Shown: in pieces, positions 24,087 through 33,054 of the stretch
How positions within the stretch are numbered: the first letter of the stretch is position 1
Layout: each line of letters opens with the position of its first letter
DNA from: Chitinophagaceae bacterium
GTDB lineage: Bacteria; Bacteroidota; Bacteroidia; Chitinophagales; Chitinophagaceae
Reading direction: 5' to 3'
Length of the DNA: 64,000 nt
Assembly: GCA_947374225.1 (NCBI GenBank)
Contig: CANCAY010000005.1
Location: 1-64,000 of the forward strand
Translations under genes and position numbers: made by a program
Notes under the pieces: model-generated
The model's input: the letters and a program-made list of their open reading frames with translations, nothing else
What the model was told of the DNA's origin: nothing
Database searches by the model: none

Positions 24087-25262
24087 ATGAAAAAAGTAAT
24101 TACCCACCTGAGCTTTTACGTATTAATTGCAATCATAGCAGGCATCTTGATTGGTGTTTATTATCCTGCTTTGGCCATTCAACTAGAACCTTTAGCTAAG
24201 AATTTTATAAACCTTATTAAATTCTTTACCTATCCCATTATATTCTTGACCGTTTCCTTAGGGATTGCCAGTATGGGAAGTTTAAAAAAAGTGGGTAGAA
24301 TTGGATTGACGTCCTTGATTTATTTTGAGATAGTAAGCACTTTATCCTTAGCAATTGGTGTCATTGTAGCCCTATGGATTCAACCAGGCCATATTAATAA
24401 AGAAGGTCTACAAATGCAGGACCCTTCCAAATATACAAAGTCAACCGAATTTCATTTATGGCCAATCATTAAACAAAATACCAATCTTCAAATTTTGATT
24501 TTGGCAATTGTTGTTGGTTTTGTTTTAAGCTTTTTAAATAAAAAGGAATCCTATATACATGTGCTTGGAAGAGCCGCGCATTATGTATTCACAGCTTTAA
24601 AATGGGTTATGTATTTAGCACCTATTGGCGCTTTTGGAGGGATGGCATTTGCGATTGGGAAAAATGGTTTAAAAACCTTGATACCTCTTGGCAAATTAAT
24701 GGGGACCATGTATCTCACAATGGCCTTATTTATATTCATAGTTTTAGGTTTGATTTTAAAATACTATCAGCTTTCAATTTTCAAACTCATAAGACATATT
24801 AAAGAAGAACTTTTAATCGTATTTGCTACTTCTTCGTCGGAGCCTGCCATGCCTTCTCTAATGAATAAATTAGAACATATTGGTTGTTCCAAGTCGGTGG
24901 TTGGACTAGTGGTGCCAACAGGCTATTCTTTTAACTTGGACGGAACTTCTATCTATTTATCCATGGCCGTTATATTCATAGCACAATTATACAATGTTCA
25001 ATTATCAACAGCAGAAATTGTTACGATGATTTTGATTCTAATGCTCACTTCTAAAGGAGCTGCAGGTGTAACAGGAAGTGGTTTTATTGTATTAGCTTCT
25101 ACCCTTGCTACCCTTCAAAAAATACCCATCGAAGGTTTGGCCTTTTTATTAGGGGTAGATAAATTCATGAGCGAAGCTCGTGCTATTACTAATATTATTG
25201 GGAATAGTGTGGCCACCATTGTCATTGCGAAAACAGAAGGAGAAACTATAAAAATTCACTAA
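24087..25262 (+). CDS. Dicarboxylate/amino acid:cation symporter (DAACS family)
   Basis: Inner-membrane uptake of glutamate, aspartate or C4-dicarboxylates driven by H+ or Na+. The 391-residue protein has eight membrane segments plus two re-entrant loops. The serine-rich hairpin ATSSSEPAM is near residue 250, and the substrate- and cation-binding NLDGTSIYLSMAVIFIAQ is near residue 278. The SKGAAGVTGSGFIVL hairpin and the final TNIIGNSVATIVIAK segment follow. Whether the substrate is an amino acid or a dicarboxylate cannot be told. Divergent from gcdH, and ends 27 bp from the convergent pyrF. Confidence 0.92.
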   Translation: MKKVITHLSFYVLIAIIAGILIGVYYPALAIQLEPLAKNFINLIKFFTYPIIFLTVSLGIASMGSLKKVGRIGLTSLIYFEIVSTLSLAIGVIVALWIQPGHINKEGLQMQDPSKYTKSTEFHLWPIIKQNTNLQILILAIVVGFVLSFLNKKESYIHVLGRAAHYVFTALKWVMYLAPIGAFGGMAFAIGKNGLKTLIPLGKLMGTMYLTMALFIFIVLGLILKYYQLSIFKLIRHIKEELLIVFATSSSEPAMPSLMNKLEHIGCSKSVVGLVVPTGYSFNLDGTSIYLSMAVIFIAQLYNVQLSTAEIVTMILILMLTSKGAAGVTGSGFIVLASTLATLQKIPIEGLAFLLGVDKFMSEARAITNIIGNSVATIVIAKTEGETIKIH

Positions 25263-25289
25263 GCAATCCATACCAATAGCGCACTAAGC

Positions 25290-26102
25290 TTATTTATTTT
25301 CTAGTAATATTTTCATGTCATTGGCATATCCCTTGGCTGCAATGGCTGCAGCTTCGGCAAAATCATTTCCACTGCTTGCAAAAATAACTGCACGACTCGC
25401 ATTTACTAGTAAACCGATATCATTGTTTTTACCGTATTTGGTAACGTCTTCTAAACTTCCGCCCTGTGCGCCAACACCAGGAACTAATAAGAAATGTTCA
25501 GGAATAATTTTTCTAATTGCTGCTAAATCCGCTGCCTTAGTGGCACCTACAACAAACATTAATTGTTCAGCACTTGCCCAACTTGAAACCTGCTCTAGTA
25601 CAGATTCAAATAAGAACTGTCCATTGGCTAGTTTTTGTTGTTCAAAATTTTGACTACCTGGATTGGAGGTTAAACCTAAAACAATGGTCCATTTATTTTG
25701 ATACGCTAAGAATGGATCAATACTATCTTTCCCCATATAAGGCGCTACTGTAATAGCGTCAAATGGTAATACTTCAAAAAATGTTTTAGCATACTGCGAA
25801 GACGTATTTCCAATATCACCTCGCTTGGCATCTGCAATAGTGAAATGAGTAGAAGGGATATGGGCCAATGTTTCCTCCATAGCTTCCCAACCTGCAATAC
25901 CCTGTGACTCATAAAATGCAGTATTCACTTTATAACTTACACAATAAGGTGCAGTCGCGTCAATAATAGCTTTGTTAAACGCAATGACTCCTTGCTTTGT
26001 TTTAGGAATACCCGCTGGAAGTTTTTCAATGTCAGTATCTAAACCAACACATAAATAAGATTGCTTTGCTATTATTTGATCTACTAAATATTGCTTTGTC
26101 AT
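25290..26102 (-). CDS. pyrF: Orotidine 5'-phosphate decarboxylase
   Basis: Converts OMP to UMP, the last step of de novo pyrimidine synthesis. The 270-residue length and motifs fit the type 2 (longer) family: LCVGLDTDIEKLP at the N terminus, the catalytic TIADAKRGDIGNTSSQYA near residue 90, TVAPYMGKDSIDPF, and PGVGAQGGSLEDVTKYG near residue 210. It lies 39 bp downstream of the exported alpha-amylase gene on the same strand. That pairing has no obvious metabolic logic, and pyrF may be transcribed from the amylase promoter. Confidence 0.95.
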   Translation of the reverse strand: MTKQYLVDQIIAKQSYLCVGLDTDIEKLPAGIPKTKQGVIAFNKAIIDATAPYCVSYKVNTAFYESQGIAGWEAMEETLAHIPSTHFTIADAKRGDIGNTSSQYAKTFFEVLPFDAITVAPYMGKDSIDPFLAYQNKWTIVLGLTSNPGSQNFEQQKLANGQFLFESVLEQVSSWASAEQLMFVVGATKAADLAAIRKIIPEHFLLVPGVGAQGGSLEDVTKYGKNNDIGLLVNASRAVIFASSGNDFAEAAAIAAKGYANDMKILLENK

Positions 26103-26141
26103 TTTATAAAATTGATGCTACTTTATTTTTTAATACTATGA

Positions 26142-27455
26142 TTATTTTTTTACAAATACTTTATACCCCCATGCTGGTAATTGCAATAAATGTATGTCTT
26201 TAGCAACTTTTTTTGTAAATAGCTCCTGATAACTTTCCCCCATTTTCAATCCCTCAATTAATACCTCATGTGCAGTGTTGGTAAGATTTAATACCACCAC
26301 CACTTTGTCTTTACCATTGGTTCTTTCGTATGCCATGATATCTGTAGGATGGTCTACCACTAATCTTTTAAAACTAGCCGTTTCACTGAAAGCTTTATTG
26401 GTACTTCTCAAATGTAATAATGCGCTATAAAAAGGAGCTCTTTGGTATTTATTAAATTCAATACTGTCTTTTTCAAAGAAAGCTATCGGTCTTAATACAG
26501 GTTCTTCTTGCCCACTATATATTAAAGGCATGGTTCTAATGTAGGTTTGGGAGAATACCGCGAAGGGAGCATGTGAAGCACCAGGCATAGTTGCGTAATC
26601 TGCCTTATTCCATGAGTTCTCGTCATGATTACTTGTAAAATACAATCTCCAAGCGCCTTTCATAAAACTGCTGTCAATGATATTTAAAACACTGTCTAAA
26701 GAAAGTAGGTTCTTCTTCCCTGCTGCAATATCATTCATTACATGAAATTCTGTCCAACTATAAGTTGCATCAAATCCAGTTTTATGTATCCCTGCGTCGT
26801 CCGCCTCTGCTAAGAAAAACAAGTCTCTTTCCTTTTTTAATATTGGTATGCATTTATTCCAAAAGCTATAAGGAACACCCCAAGCAACGTCCACTCTGAA
26901 TCCATCAATTTTTGTTTTATTTGTCCAATATTTCATGGCCATAATCATACTGTCTTGCATTACCGTATTACTATAATTCAATTCTCTTGTATCCGACCAG
27001 TCTGCGGTGTAAATTGCTTTTCCTGTGCTATCTCTTTCATGAAAATCAGGGTGTGTTGTAAGCCATGGATGGTCCCCTCCCGTATGATTCGGCACCCAGT
27101 CAATGATAACTTTCATTCCCAATGCATGTGCTTGGTCAATAATTTTATTAAAGTCCGCTAAAGTTCCAAACTCTTTATTTACCTCCGTATAACTAGCAAC
27201 AGAATAATAAGAACCCAAACTTCCTTTACGGTCTATTTTTGAAATAGGCTGTAATGGCATAAACCATAAAGTTTGTACCCCCATTTTCTTTAATCGAGGG
27301 ATATGTTTAGCGAAAGCATTTAAAGTACCTTCCTTCGTATACTGTCTGATATTTACTTCATATATATTACCCTGGTCCATAAAGGCAGGATGTTTTTGCT
27401 GCGCATTCAAAAAAGTACAAATCAAAAAACTGCAAGAAAAAAGTATAAATTTCAT
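26142..27455 (-). CDS. Exported GH13 alpha-amylase family protein
   Basis: Predicted periplasmic or secreted alpha-glucan hydrolase. I chose the start at 27455, which gives a signal peptide MKFILFSCSFLICTFLNAQ (437 residues); the start at 27509 adds 18 residues that disrupt it. The GH13 motifs are present: DWVPNHTG, GFRVDVAW (nucleophile Asp), FFLAEADD (acid/base Glu) and FTSNHDENSW (transition-state Asp). A C-terminal beta domain ends at about residue 437. It is a close paralogue of the leaderless-peptide (cytoplasmic) enzyme at 44958-46217. Exact substrate (starch, malto-oligosaccharide, glycogen) is unknown. Confidence 0.9.
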   Translation of the reverse strand: MKFILFSCSFLICTFLNAQQKHPAFMDQGNIYEVNIRQYTKEGTLNAFAKHIPRLKKMGVQTLWFMPLQPISKIDRKGSLGSYYSVASYTEVNKEFGTLADFNKIIDQAHALGMKVIIDWVPNHTGGDHPWLTTHPDFHERDSTGKAIYTADWSDTRELNYSNTVMQDSMIMAMKYWTNKTKIDGFRVDVAWGVPYSFWNKCIPILKKERDLFFLAEADDAGIHKTGFDATYSWTEFHVMNDIAAGKKNLLSLDSVLNIIDSSFMKGAWRLYFTSNHDENSWNKADYATMPGASHAPFAVFSQTYIRTMPLIYSGQEEPVLRPIAFFEKDSIEFNKYQRAPFYSALLHLRSTNKAFSETASFKRLVVDHPTDIMAYERTNGKDKVVVVLNLTNTAHEVLIEGLKMGESYQELFTKKVAKDIHLLQLPAWGYKVFVKK

Positions 27456-27476
27456 AGTGGTAAGCTTTAACTGCTT

Positions 27477-27484
27477 CAAAATTA
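27477..27484 (-). promoter_or_regulatory. Exported amylase promoter -7 element (TAATTTTG)
   Basis: Exact TAnnTTTG match, 21 nt upstream of the chosen amylase start. It lies back to back with the plus-strand element at 27491-27498, so the two -33 regions overlap. Confidence 0.55.
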
Positions 27485-27490
27485 ATATAC

Positions 27491-27498
27491 TAACTTTG
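27491..27498 (+). promoter_or_regulatory. Lipoprotein gene -7 element (TAACTTTG), near-leaderless
   Basis: Exact TAnnTTTG match, ending 3 nt before the ATG at 27502. If functional, the mRNA starts at or just inside the start codon. Confidence 0.4.
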
Positions 27499-27501
27499 AT
27501 T

Positions 27502-27906
27502 ATGCTCAAAAAGATCCTCTTTTATATCATTGCCCCCCTCTTAGTGCTTAGCTGTAATGGCTCTAAATATCAAAAAGCCCTTGACCCAATTGACGGAGGT
27601 CGCGGTTTTATTGAAAATATGATGCAGGGGGATGTAAAGAAAGCCCATTTTTATATTGTATCGGATTCCACTAATGAGACTTATTTTAAAGCAATGTCCG
27701 CCCAATATTTTAGTTTGGACAAAGAAGGACGACAACAATTAAGAACTGCTGCAATTCAAATAAATGAGATAAGCGCCATTGACAGCAACACCACTATCAT
27801 AAATTATCAGAATTCCTTAGATCAAAAAGCGCATAAGTTGAAAGTAATTCAGACTCCAGAAGGCTGGAAAGTAGATTTAAAATATACTTATGGTCCTAAT
27901 TTATAG
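27502..27906 (+). CDS. Small lipoprotein, DUF4878-like
   Basis: The 134-residue product (start 27502, not 27457) has a lipoprotein signal peptide MLKKILFYIIAPLLVLSC. The body follows the DUF4878/NTF2-like pattern: a helix with A/G-rich FIENMMQGDVKKAHFYIVSDS, then strands with TTIINYQNSLDQKAHKLKVIQTPEGWKVDLK, in which the GWKVD ending is typical. Probably a periplasm-facing lipoprotein of unknown role. Divergently transcribed from the exported amylase with a 46-bp gap. Confidence 0.72.
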   Translation: MLKKILFYIIAPLLVLSCNGSKYQKALDPIDGGRGFIENMMQGDVKKAHFYIVSDSTNETYFKAMSAQYFSLDKEGRQQLRTAAIQINEISAIDSNTTIINYQNSLDQKAHKLKVIQTPEGWKVDLKYTYGPNL

Positions 27907-27925
27907 GCCAAAATGATAAAATATG

Positions 27926-27933
27926 TATATTTG
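27926..27933 (+). promoter_or_regulatory. -7 element (TATATTTG) for the 50-residue membrane protein
   Basis: Exact TAnnTTTG match, 40 nt upstream of the ATG at 27974 and 20 bp after the lipoprotein stop codon. No clear -33 box. Confidence 0.6.
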
Positions 27934-27973
27934 CGCTACAATTATAATCTAAACAACAAATAATATTCTCAAA

Positions 27974-28126
27974 ATGGAAGCACAACAAAATACCAAAAAA
28001 TACTGGGCACTATGTTTTACTTGGTTCGTAATCCTAGTTGCATTAATTATCGGTTACAGAGAATTCTTTTGGTTAGCACTTCCAGGTACACTTACTTATT
28101 TCGCTAAAGCAATGAAATTATTCTAG
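27974..28126 (+). CDS. 50-residue membrane protein, function unknown
   Basis: The frame runs ATG to TAG (27974-28126) and encodes 50 residues: a polar N terminus (MEAQQNTKKY), a hydrophobic segment WALCFTWFVILVALIIGY, then REFFWLALPGTLTYF and a basic end (AKAMKLF). This predicts one membrane helix and a second amphipathic or membrane-associated segment. A consensus -7 element upstream and a strong terminator downstream bracket it, which supports an independent, expressed small gene. I recognise no family. Confidence 0.7.
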   Translation: MEAQQNTKKYWALCFTWFVILVALIIGYREFFWLALPGTLTYFAKAMKLF

Positions 28127-28155
28127 TCTTTAAATAGCGTTTACCATATTTATAG

Positions 28156-28188
28156 AAAAGGTCCCAAATATCAGGGGCCTTTTTTATG
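28156..28188 (+). terminator. Rho-independent terminator
   Basis: AAAAGGTCCC and GGGGCCTTTT pair (one T-G wobble) with an 8-nt loop, followed by T6. It ends the 50-residue membrane protein transcript. Confidence 0.85.
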
Positions 28189-28259
28189 TTTCAACTATAT
28201 CAAACAATTACTAATTTTAATTGTTCTTATTAAAAATCATTACTTACTTAAATAATTAT

Positions 28260-28985
28260 ATGTCATTAGCACAATCATTTGATGAAATAGTCCACAAAAG
28301 AAGATCTAACAGAAAATATGATCCAAATGTGGAAGTACCTAATGAAGTAATTCATAAAAGTTTAGAGCGAACTATACTCTCTCCTAATAGTAGCAATATG
28401 CAGCTATGGGAATTTTATTGGATTCAGGATCCAAGTTTAAAAGAACAGTTTACAGATTTTTGTCTAGGGCAGAATGCTGCAAGAACCGCTAAGCATATTG
28501 TTGTATTTGTAACGCGTCAGGATTATTGGAAGAAAAGAGTACAATGGCATTTAGATATTATTAATAAAGATATTCATGGTGAGCCTACCACTGCTCAACA
28601 AAGGCTTTTGAATTATTATGGCAAATTAATGCCATTAGCTTATGGTACAGACCAATTTGGTTTTTTAAGTTTTATTAGAAGAACGCTAAGTTTTATAGTA
28701 GGTGCTGCAAGACCTATGATGCGATTAAAAGGAAGAGCAGACCAAAGAGTAACCGTTCACAAGTCTTGTGCATTAGCAGCCCAAACCTTTATGTTGTCAA
28801 TAGCCGCAGAAGGTTTTGAATCTTGCCCAATGGAAGGCTTTGATGCAGTGCGTGTTAAAAAAGCATTGAACCTCCCTGAAATGGCAGAAGTGAATATGAT
28901 TATAAGTGTAGGTAAAGGAACTGAAGCAGGCATATGGGGTGAGCGTCACAGAGTACCTTTTGAAGAAGTAGTCATTATTAAATAG
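28260..28985 (+). CDS. Nitroreductase family protein
   Basis: FMN-dependent oxidoreductase fold. The 241-residue protein starts best at 28260 (MSLAQSFDEIVHKRRSNRKYD); the start at 28221 adds 13 non-conserved residues. The N-terminal HKRRSNRKYD supplies the FMN phosphate-binding arginines, LSPNSSNMQLWEFYWI contacts FMN, and the late AAEGFESCPMEGFDAVRVKKAL is typical of the family. The middle part (residues about 100-175) is longer than in NfsB and holds a hydrophobic stretch. Substrate unknown. The gene is isolated, with a TAATTTTA element (one off consensus) about 45 nt upstream. Confidence 0.85.
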   Translation: MSLAQSFDEIVHKRRSNRKYDPNVEVPNEVIHKSLERTILSPNSSNMQLWEFYWIQDPSLKEQFTDFCLGQNAARTAKHIVVFVTRQDYWKKRVQWHLDIINKDIHGEPTTAQQRLLNYYGKLMPLAYGTDQFGFLSFIRRTLSFIVGAARPMMRLKGRADQRVTVHKSCALAAQTFMLSIAAEGFESCPMEGFDAVRVKKALNLPEMAEVNMIISVGKGTEAGIWGERHRVPFEEVVIIK

Positions 28986-29011
28986 TCAATTGACTATTTA
29001 ATAATATACTG

Positions 29012-30298
29012 TTAAACGAAGGCTTTAAATCTTTCATAACATTGCTGCGTCAAATATTCACGGTCATCAGGATGCGCAATGTCAATTAAAATTTTAGCCC
29101 TTTGTCTTAAATTTTTACCATACAAATAAGCAATTCCATATTCTGTGACCACATAATGAATATGTCCTCTTGTTGTAACTACTCCTGCTCCTTGTTGTAA
29201 ATAAGGGACAATTCTCGACACCCCTTTATGCGTTCTACTGGTTATTGCAATAATGGGTTTACCTCCTTCACTTAATGCCGCTCCTCTCATAAAGTCCATT
29301 TGTCCTCCAATCCCACTATATTGATATTTCCCAATACTATCGGAACATATCTGTCCAGTCAAATCCACTTCTACTGCACTATTAATAGCAATCACTTTGG
29401 GATTCCTTTTAATTACAACGGGATCATTTACATAGTCAATGTCTAAGAAATTAATGGCAGGATTATCATTTACATAATTGTATAATTTATTAGTTCCTAA
29501 CGCAAAGGAAGTAACCAGTTTATTAGGGTGGATTTTCTTTTTAGAATTATTAATAATGTCTTTTTCAAATAAATCAATTACTCCGTCACTAAACATCTCG
29601 GTGTGCATGCCAAGGTTTTTATGGCCATAAAGTGATTTTAATACCGCATCTGGAATAGTACCAATGCCTACTTGTAATGTACTTCCGTCTTCAATCATAG
29701 AAGCTACATTTTGTCCCACTTTCAATTCTATATCAGTCAGTTTTGCACCATAATCTACCTGAGGTAATGCCTCATCATGAAATACCATTGCAGAAAATCT
29801 ATCGGTATGTATCATGCCATCCCCGTGGGTTCTAGGCATTTGAGGATTCACTTGTGCAATGATAATTTTTGCACAGTTCACTGCAGTACGTGCAATGTCA
29901 ACCGAGGTTCCTAATGTACAATAGCCATGCGCATCTGGAGCTGACACTTGCACAATGGCAACGTCCACAGGTAATACTGTTCTTATCATATCTGGAATAT
30001 CACTCAAAAAAGCGGGGATATAATCCGCCCTACCTTCCATTACTGCCTGCCTAATAGGTTCGGACACAAATAATGAATTAATATGAAAAGACTGTTCAAA
30101 TCCAGGGTCTGCTATTTCTATTTTACCTTGTAATGTGATAGAAATGATTTCCGTATTTCTTAATCGGTCCTTGTGATGCACCAATTCTCTTAATAAATAT
30201 TGAGGCGTACAGGCGCTTCCATGTATAAAAATGCGATGTCCACTTTGAATCAAATTTAACGCCTCTTGAGCTGTTGTATACTGGAAGGGGTGAATCAT
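29012..30298 (-). CDS. Acetyl-CoA hydrolase / 4-hydroxybutyrate CoA-transferase family protein
   Basis: CoA-transfer between acyl-CoA and a carboxylic acid. The 428-residue length fits the AbfT/Cat2/ScpC class. Visible motifs: the N-terminal GSACTPQYLL, the GIGTIPDAVLKSLYGHKNLGMHTEMFSDG segment around residues 215-240, which in the family carries the catalytic Glu (HTEM), and the C-terminal GVVTTRGHIHYVVTEYGIAYLYGK. In this lineage it could recycle acetate or succinate CoA. Substrate is not determinable here. Transcribed alone, convergent with the nitroreductase gene. Confidence 0.88.
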   Translation of the reverse strand: MIHPFQYTTAQEALNLIQSGHRIFIHGSACTPQYLLRELVHHKDRLRNTEIISITLQGKIEIADPGFEQSFHINSLFVSEPIRQAVMEGRADYIPAFLSDIPDMIRTVLPVDVAIVQVSAPDAHGYCTLGTSVDIARTAVNCAKIIIAQVNPQMPRTHGDGMIHTDRFSAMVFHDEALPQVDYGAKLTDIELKVGQNVASMIEDGSTLQVGIGTIPDAVLKSLYGHKNLGMHTEMFSDGVIDLFEKDIINNSKKKIHPNKLVTSFALGTNKLYNYVNDNPAINFLDIDYVNDPVVIKRNPKVIAINSAVEVDLTGQICSDSIGKYQYSGIGGQMDFMRGAALSEGGKPIIAITSRTHKGVSRIVPYLQQGAGVVTTRGHIHYVVTEYGIAYLYGKNLRQRAKILIDIAHPDDREYLTQQCYERFKAFV

Positions 30299-30474
30299 TG
30301 AAAGTACTTTAGTTATGCACGAAATAAGCGACTTCCTATTTTAAAAAATATGATATAAATCAATTTTATGAGCCATTCATAAATAATTCCTTAACTAATA
30401 AGAAAATGAGGGCCCATTTTGACTGATTTCATGGAATAAATTCATTATTTTGATACACTTAAAAACAGATATAT

Positions 30475-33036
30475 ATGAGAAAAATCTTGATTGTATTAGT
30501 TATGCTATCTAGTACCGTATTAGCAGCTAATGCGCAACAAGTAAGCCCTCCAAAAACGACGGAGAAATCGGATACTGCAAAAGGCGGTCCTAAAAAACCA
30601 AGTTTAGCGGAAAAAACAAAAGGACAAACCAAAAATGTTGGACTATTCACATTGTACCAGGATACATTGACTGGTAGTGTGCAGCTTTATATTCGTAAAA
30701 ATCAATTAAATAAAGAATTCATTTATCAAAGCTTTTCAATAAGTGGCCCTACTAATTTGTTCTTAAATCAAAGCATGCATAGAGCAAATTTAGTTTTCAA
30801 AATTAAAAAAGCATATGATAAATTAGAATTTGCAATTGTAAATACGGGCTTATACTATGATAAAAATAACCCAGTAAGTAAAACAGCAGAAGTAGACAAA
30901 CCAGAAGCTATTTTCTTTTCTGACAAATATGTTGTAGAAGATTCTCTTGGATATTTAGTAAGTGCTGATGGATTATTTTTAAGCGAAAAATTAGATGCTG
31001 TAAAACCAAACATGCCTCCTGGACCAATGAGTTCAATGGTTTTCAACTTAGGTAACTTAAATACGAGTAAATCTAAATATGCACAACTACGTTCTTTCGA
31101 CGACAATACAGATGTGGTAGTTGACCTTTCTTATGATAACCCTAATGTAATTGCAAACGGTGGTCCAGATATCGCGGATCCACGTTATGTAAGAGTTCGC
31201 ATGCAACATAGTTTTATTGCCATGCCAACAAATAATTTTGTTGCTAGAAGAGATGATCCTAGAGTGGGTTATTTTATGGAAGAAGTGAATGACCAAACTA
31301 GCATTAGCCCTACTCCTTATAAAGACATGATACATCGTTGGAATTTAGTTAAGAAGGATTCAACTGCTGCTTTAAGTGAGCCAGTGGAACCTTTAGTATA
31401 CTGGATTGAAAATACAACTCCAGTGGAGTACAGAAATATCATATTTGAAGCAGGTATGAAATGGAATGAGGCATTTGAAAAAGCAGGTTTTAAAAATGCA
31501 TTACAAATGAAAATAATGCCAGACTCCGCAACATGGGATCCTGCAGATATTCATTACAATGTAATTCGTTGGGTAGCTTCTTCACAACCTTCTTATGGCG
31601 CTATTGGACCCAGTTTTGTGAATCCAAGAACTGGACAAATACTAGGAACAGATATTACTGTAGAATGGTTTTCTGGAAGTGCCACTCCTATTAATAATGA
31701 ACTTTATAATGGTTTAGCAACAGAGCAAGCTGCTGATTTAAATATTCCACATTTAAATTTTAAAGATAACTGTGCTATTGCGAGTGAATTAAAAGCACAA
31801 TACAATGCAGGATTAACTAGTATGGAATTGAATGAAGCAAGTCCTGTAGAAATTAAATTAATGCACAAGCAATACTTAACGTATTTAGTGATGCATGAGA
31901 TGGGACATACTTTAGGATTAAACCACAATATGAAAAGTAGTCAAATGCTTTCTCCTGCAGAAATCAATGACACTACTTTAACACATAGCATAGGTTTAAT
32001 GGGCTCTGTAATGGACTACCCTGCTTTTAATATTGCATTAGATAAAAAGAAACAAGGAGATTATTATACTACAAAAGCCGGGCCTTATGACTTATGGGCA
32101 ATCGAATTTGGATACACTCCATTTAGCGCTGTACAAGAAGAAGCAGGCTTGTCAAAAATATTGTCAAGAAGCAATGATCCTAAATTAGCTTTTGGAAATG
32201 ATGGTGACGACATGCGTACTGCAGGTTCTGGTATTGACCCAAGAATTAATATTAATGACTTAACAAGTGACGCCATTGCTTATGCAGACGATCGCTTTAA
32301 GCTTGTCAATAATATCATGGGGAAATTAGTTACTAAATACACAAAACCTGGTAAGTCATATGCAGAATTGAGAAGCAGATACCTTTCTTTGTTAAATCAA
32401 CGAAGAAATATGATTGCAGCGGTTAGCCGTTATATAGGGGGAATTTATATTGACCGCTCTTTCCCCGAACAACATTCTGGCAACAAACCATATACACCAG
32501 TTCCATTAGCTGTTCAGAAAAAAGCAATGAATAGTTTGGCTAAATATGTTTTTGCACCGACTGCTTTTGACGCAGACGCTCAAGTTTTTCCTTATTTACA
32601 AATTCAACGCCGTGGATTTAACCAAGGCAGAGGGGAAGATTTTAAAGCGACCGCAAATTTAAATATGTTAGCGACTAGCGCATTTGAACAAATTTTGCAC
32701 CCTGCTACTTTACAACGTATTACCAATACTCGTTTATATGGTAATGAATATAGCGTTGCAGACGTAATGAATGACTTGGTAAAGAATGTATTTGATGCAG
32801 ATATTAACGGTAGCGTAAATGTGTACAGACAATATTTACAAAGTGCTTTTGTAAAAGGAACCACTCAATTAGTTGCAGACAATTCTCCTTTGGATAATGT
32901 GTCAAAAGCGGCAACTTATTATACCCTGAAAAAATTGCGTACTAAATTAAATGCTGCAGTGATTGGTAATGAAGAAACCAAAGCACATAGAGCCAATATG
33001 ACTTTCTTAATTGACAAAGCCTTAAAAGCAGACTAA
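30475..33036 (+). CDS. Exported zinc-dependent metalloprotease (DUF4953/DUF5117 type)
   Basis: The 853-residue protein has a signal peptide (MRKILIVLVMLSSTVLAANAQ) and the architecture of Bacteroidetes zinc metalloproteases: an N-terminal domain (about 45-215, DUF5117-like) followed by a metzincin-like catalytic domain. The zinc motif HEMGHTLGLNH (HExxHxxGxxH) is near residue 467, with a Met-turn-like SVMDYPAFN about 45 residues later. The C-terminal region (about 620-853) is helical. It probably degrades peptides in the periplasm or outside the cell. It is followed 18 bp later by an M24 peptidase, suggesting joint peptide breakdown. Confidence 0.9.
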   Translation: MRKILIVLVMLSSTVLAANAQQVSPPKTTEKSDTAKGGPKKPSLAEKTKGQTKNVGLFTLYQDTLTGSVQLYIRKNQLNKEFIYQSFSISGPTNLFLNQSMHRANLVFKIKKAYDKLEFAIVNTGLYYDKNNPVSKTAEVDKPEAIFFSDKYVVEDSLGYLVSADGLFLSEKLDAVKPNMPPGPMSSMVFNLGNLNTSKSKYAQLRSFDDNTDVVVDLSYDNPNVIANGGPDIADPRYVRVRMQHSFIAMPTNNFVARRDDPRVGYFMEEVNDQTSISPTPYKDMIHRWNLVKKDSTAALSEPVEPLVYWIENTTPVEYRNIIFEAGMKWNEAFEKAGFKNALQMKIMPDSATWDPADIHYNVIRWVASSQPSYGAIGPSFVNPRTGQILGTDITVEWFSGSATPINNELYNGLATEQAADLNIPHLNFKDNCAIASELKAQYNAGLTSMELNEASPVEIKLMHKQYLTYLVMHEMGHTLGLNHNMKSSQMLSPAEINDTTLTHSIGLMGSVMDYPAFNIALDKKKQGDYYTTKAGPYDLWAIEFGYTPFSAVQEEAGLSKILSRSNDPKLAFGNDGDDMRTAGSGIDPRININDLTSDAIAYADDRFKLVNNIMGKLVTKYTKPGKSYAELRSRYLSLLNQRRNMIAAVSRYIGGIYIDRSFPEQHSGNKPYTPVPLAVQKKAMNSLAKYVFAPTAFDADAQVFPYLQIQRRGFNQGRGEDFKATANLNMLATSAFEQILHPATLQRITNTRLYGNEYSVADVMNDLVKNVFDADINGSVNVYRQYLQSAFVKGTTQLVADNSPLDNVSKAATYYTLKKLRTKLNAAVIGNEETKAHRANMTFLIDKALKAD

Positions 33037-33054
33037 TTGTTTAAAATTATTGAA

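Noticed and set aside
30299..30474. Promoter or RNA element in the 176-bp gap before the zinc metalloprotease gene
   Set aside because: ATTATTTTG near 30441 lacks one base of the -7 spacing, and nothing else stands out on either strand.
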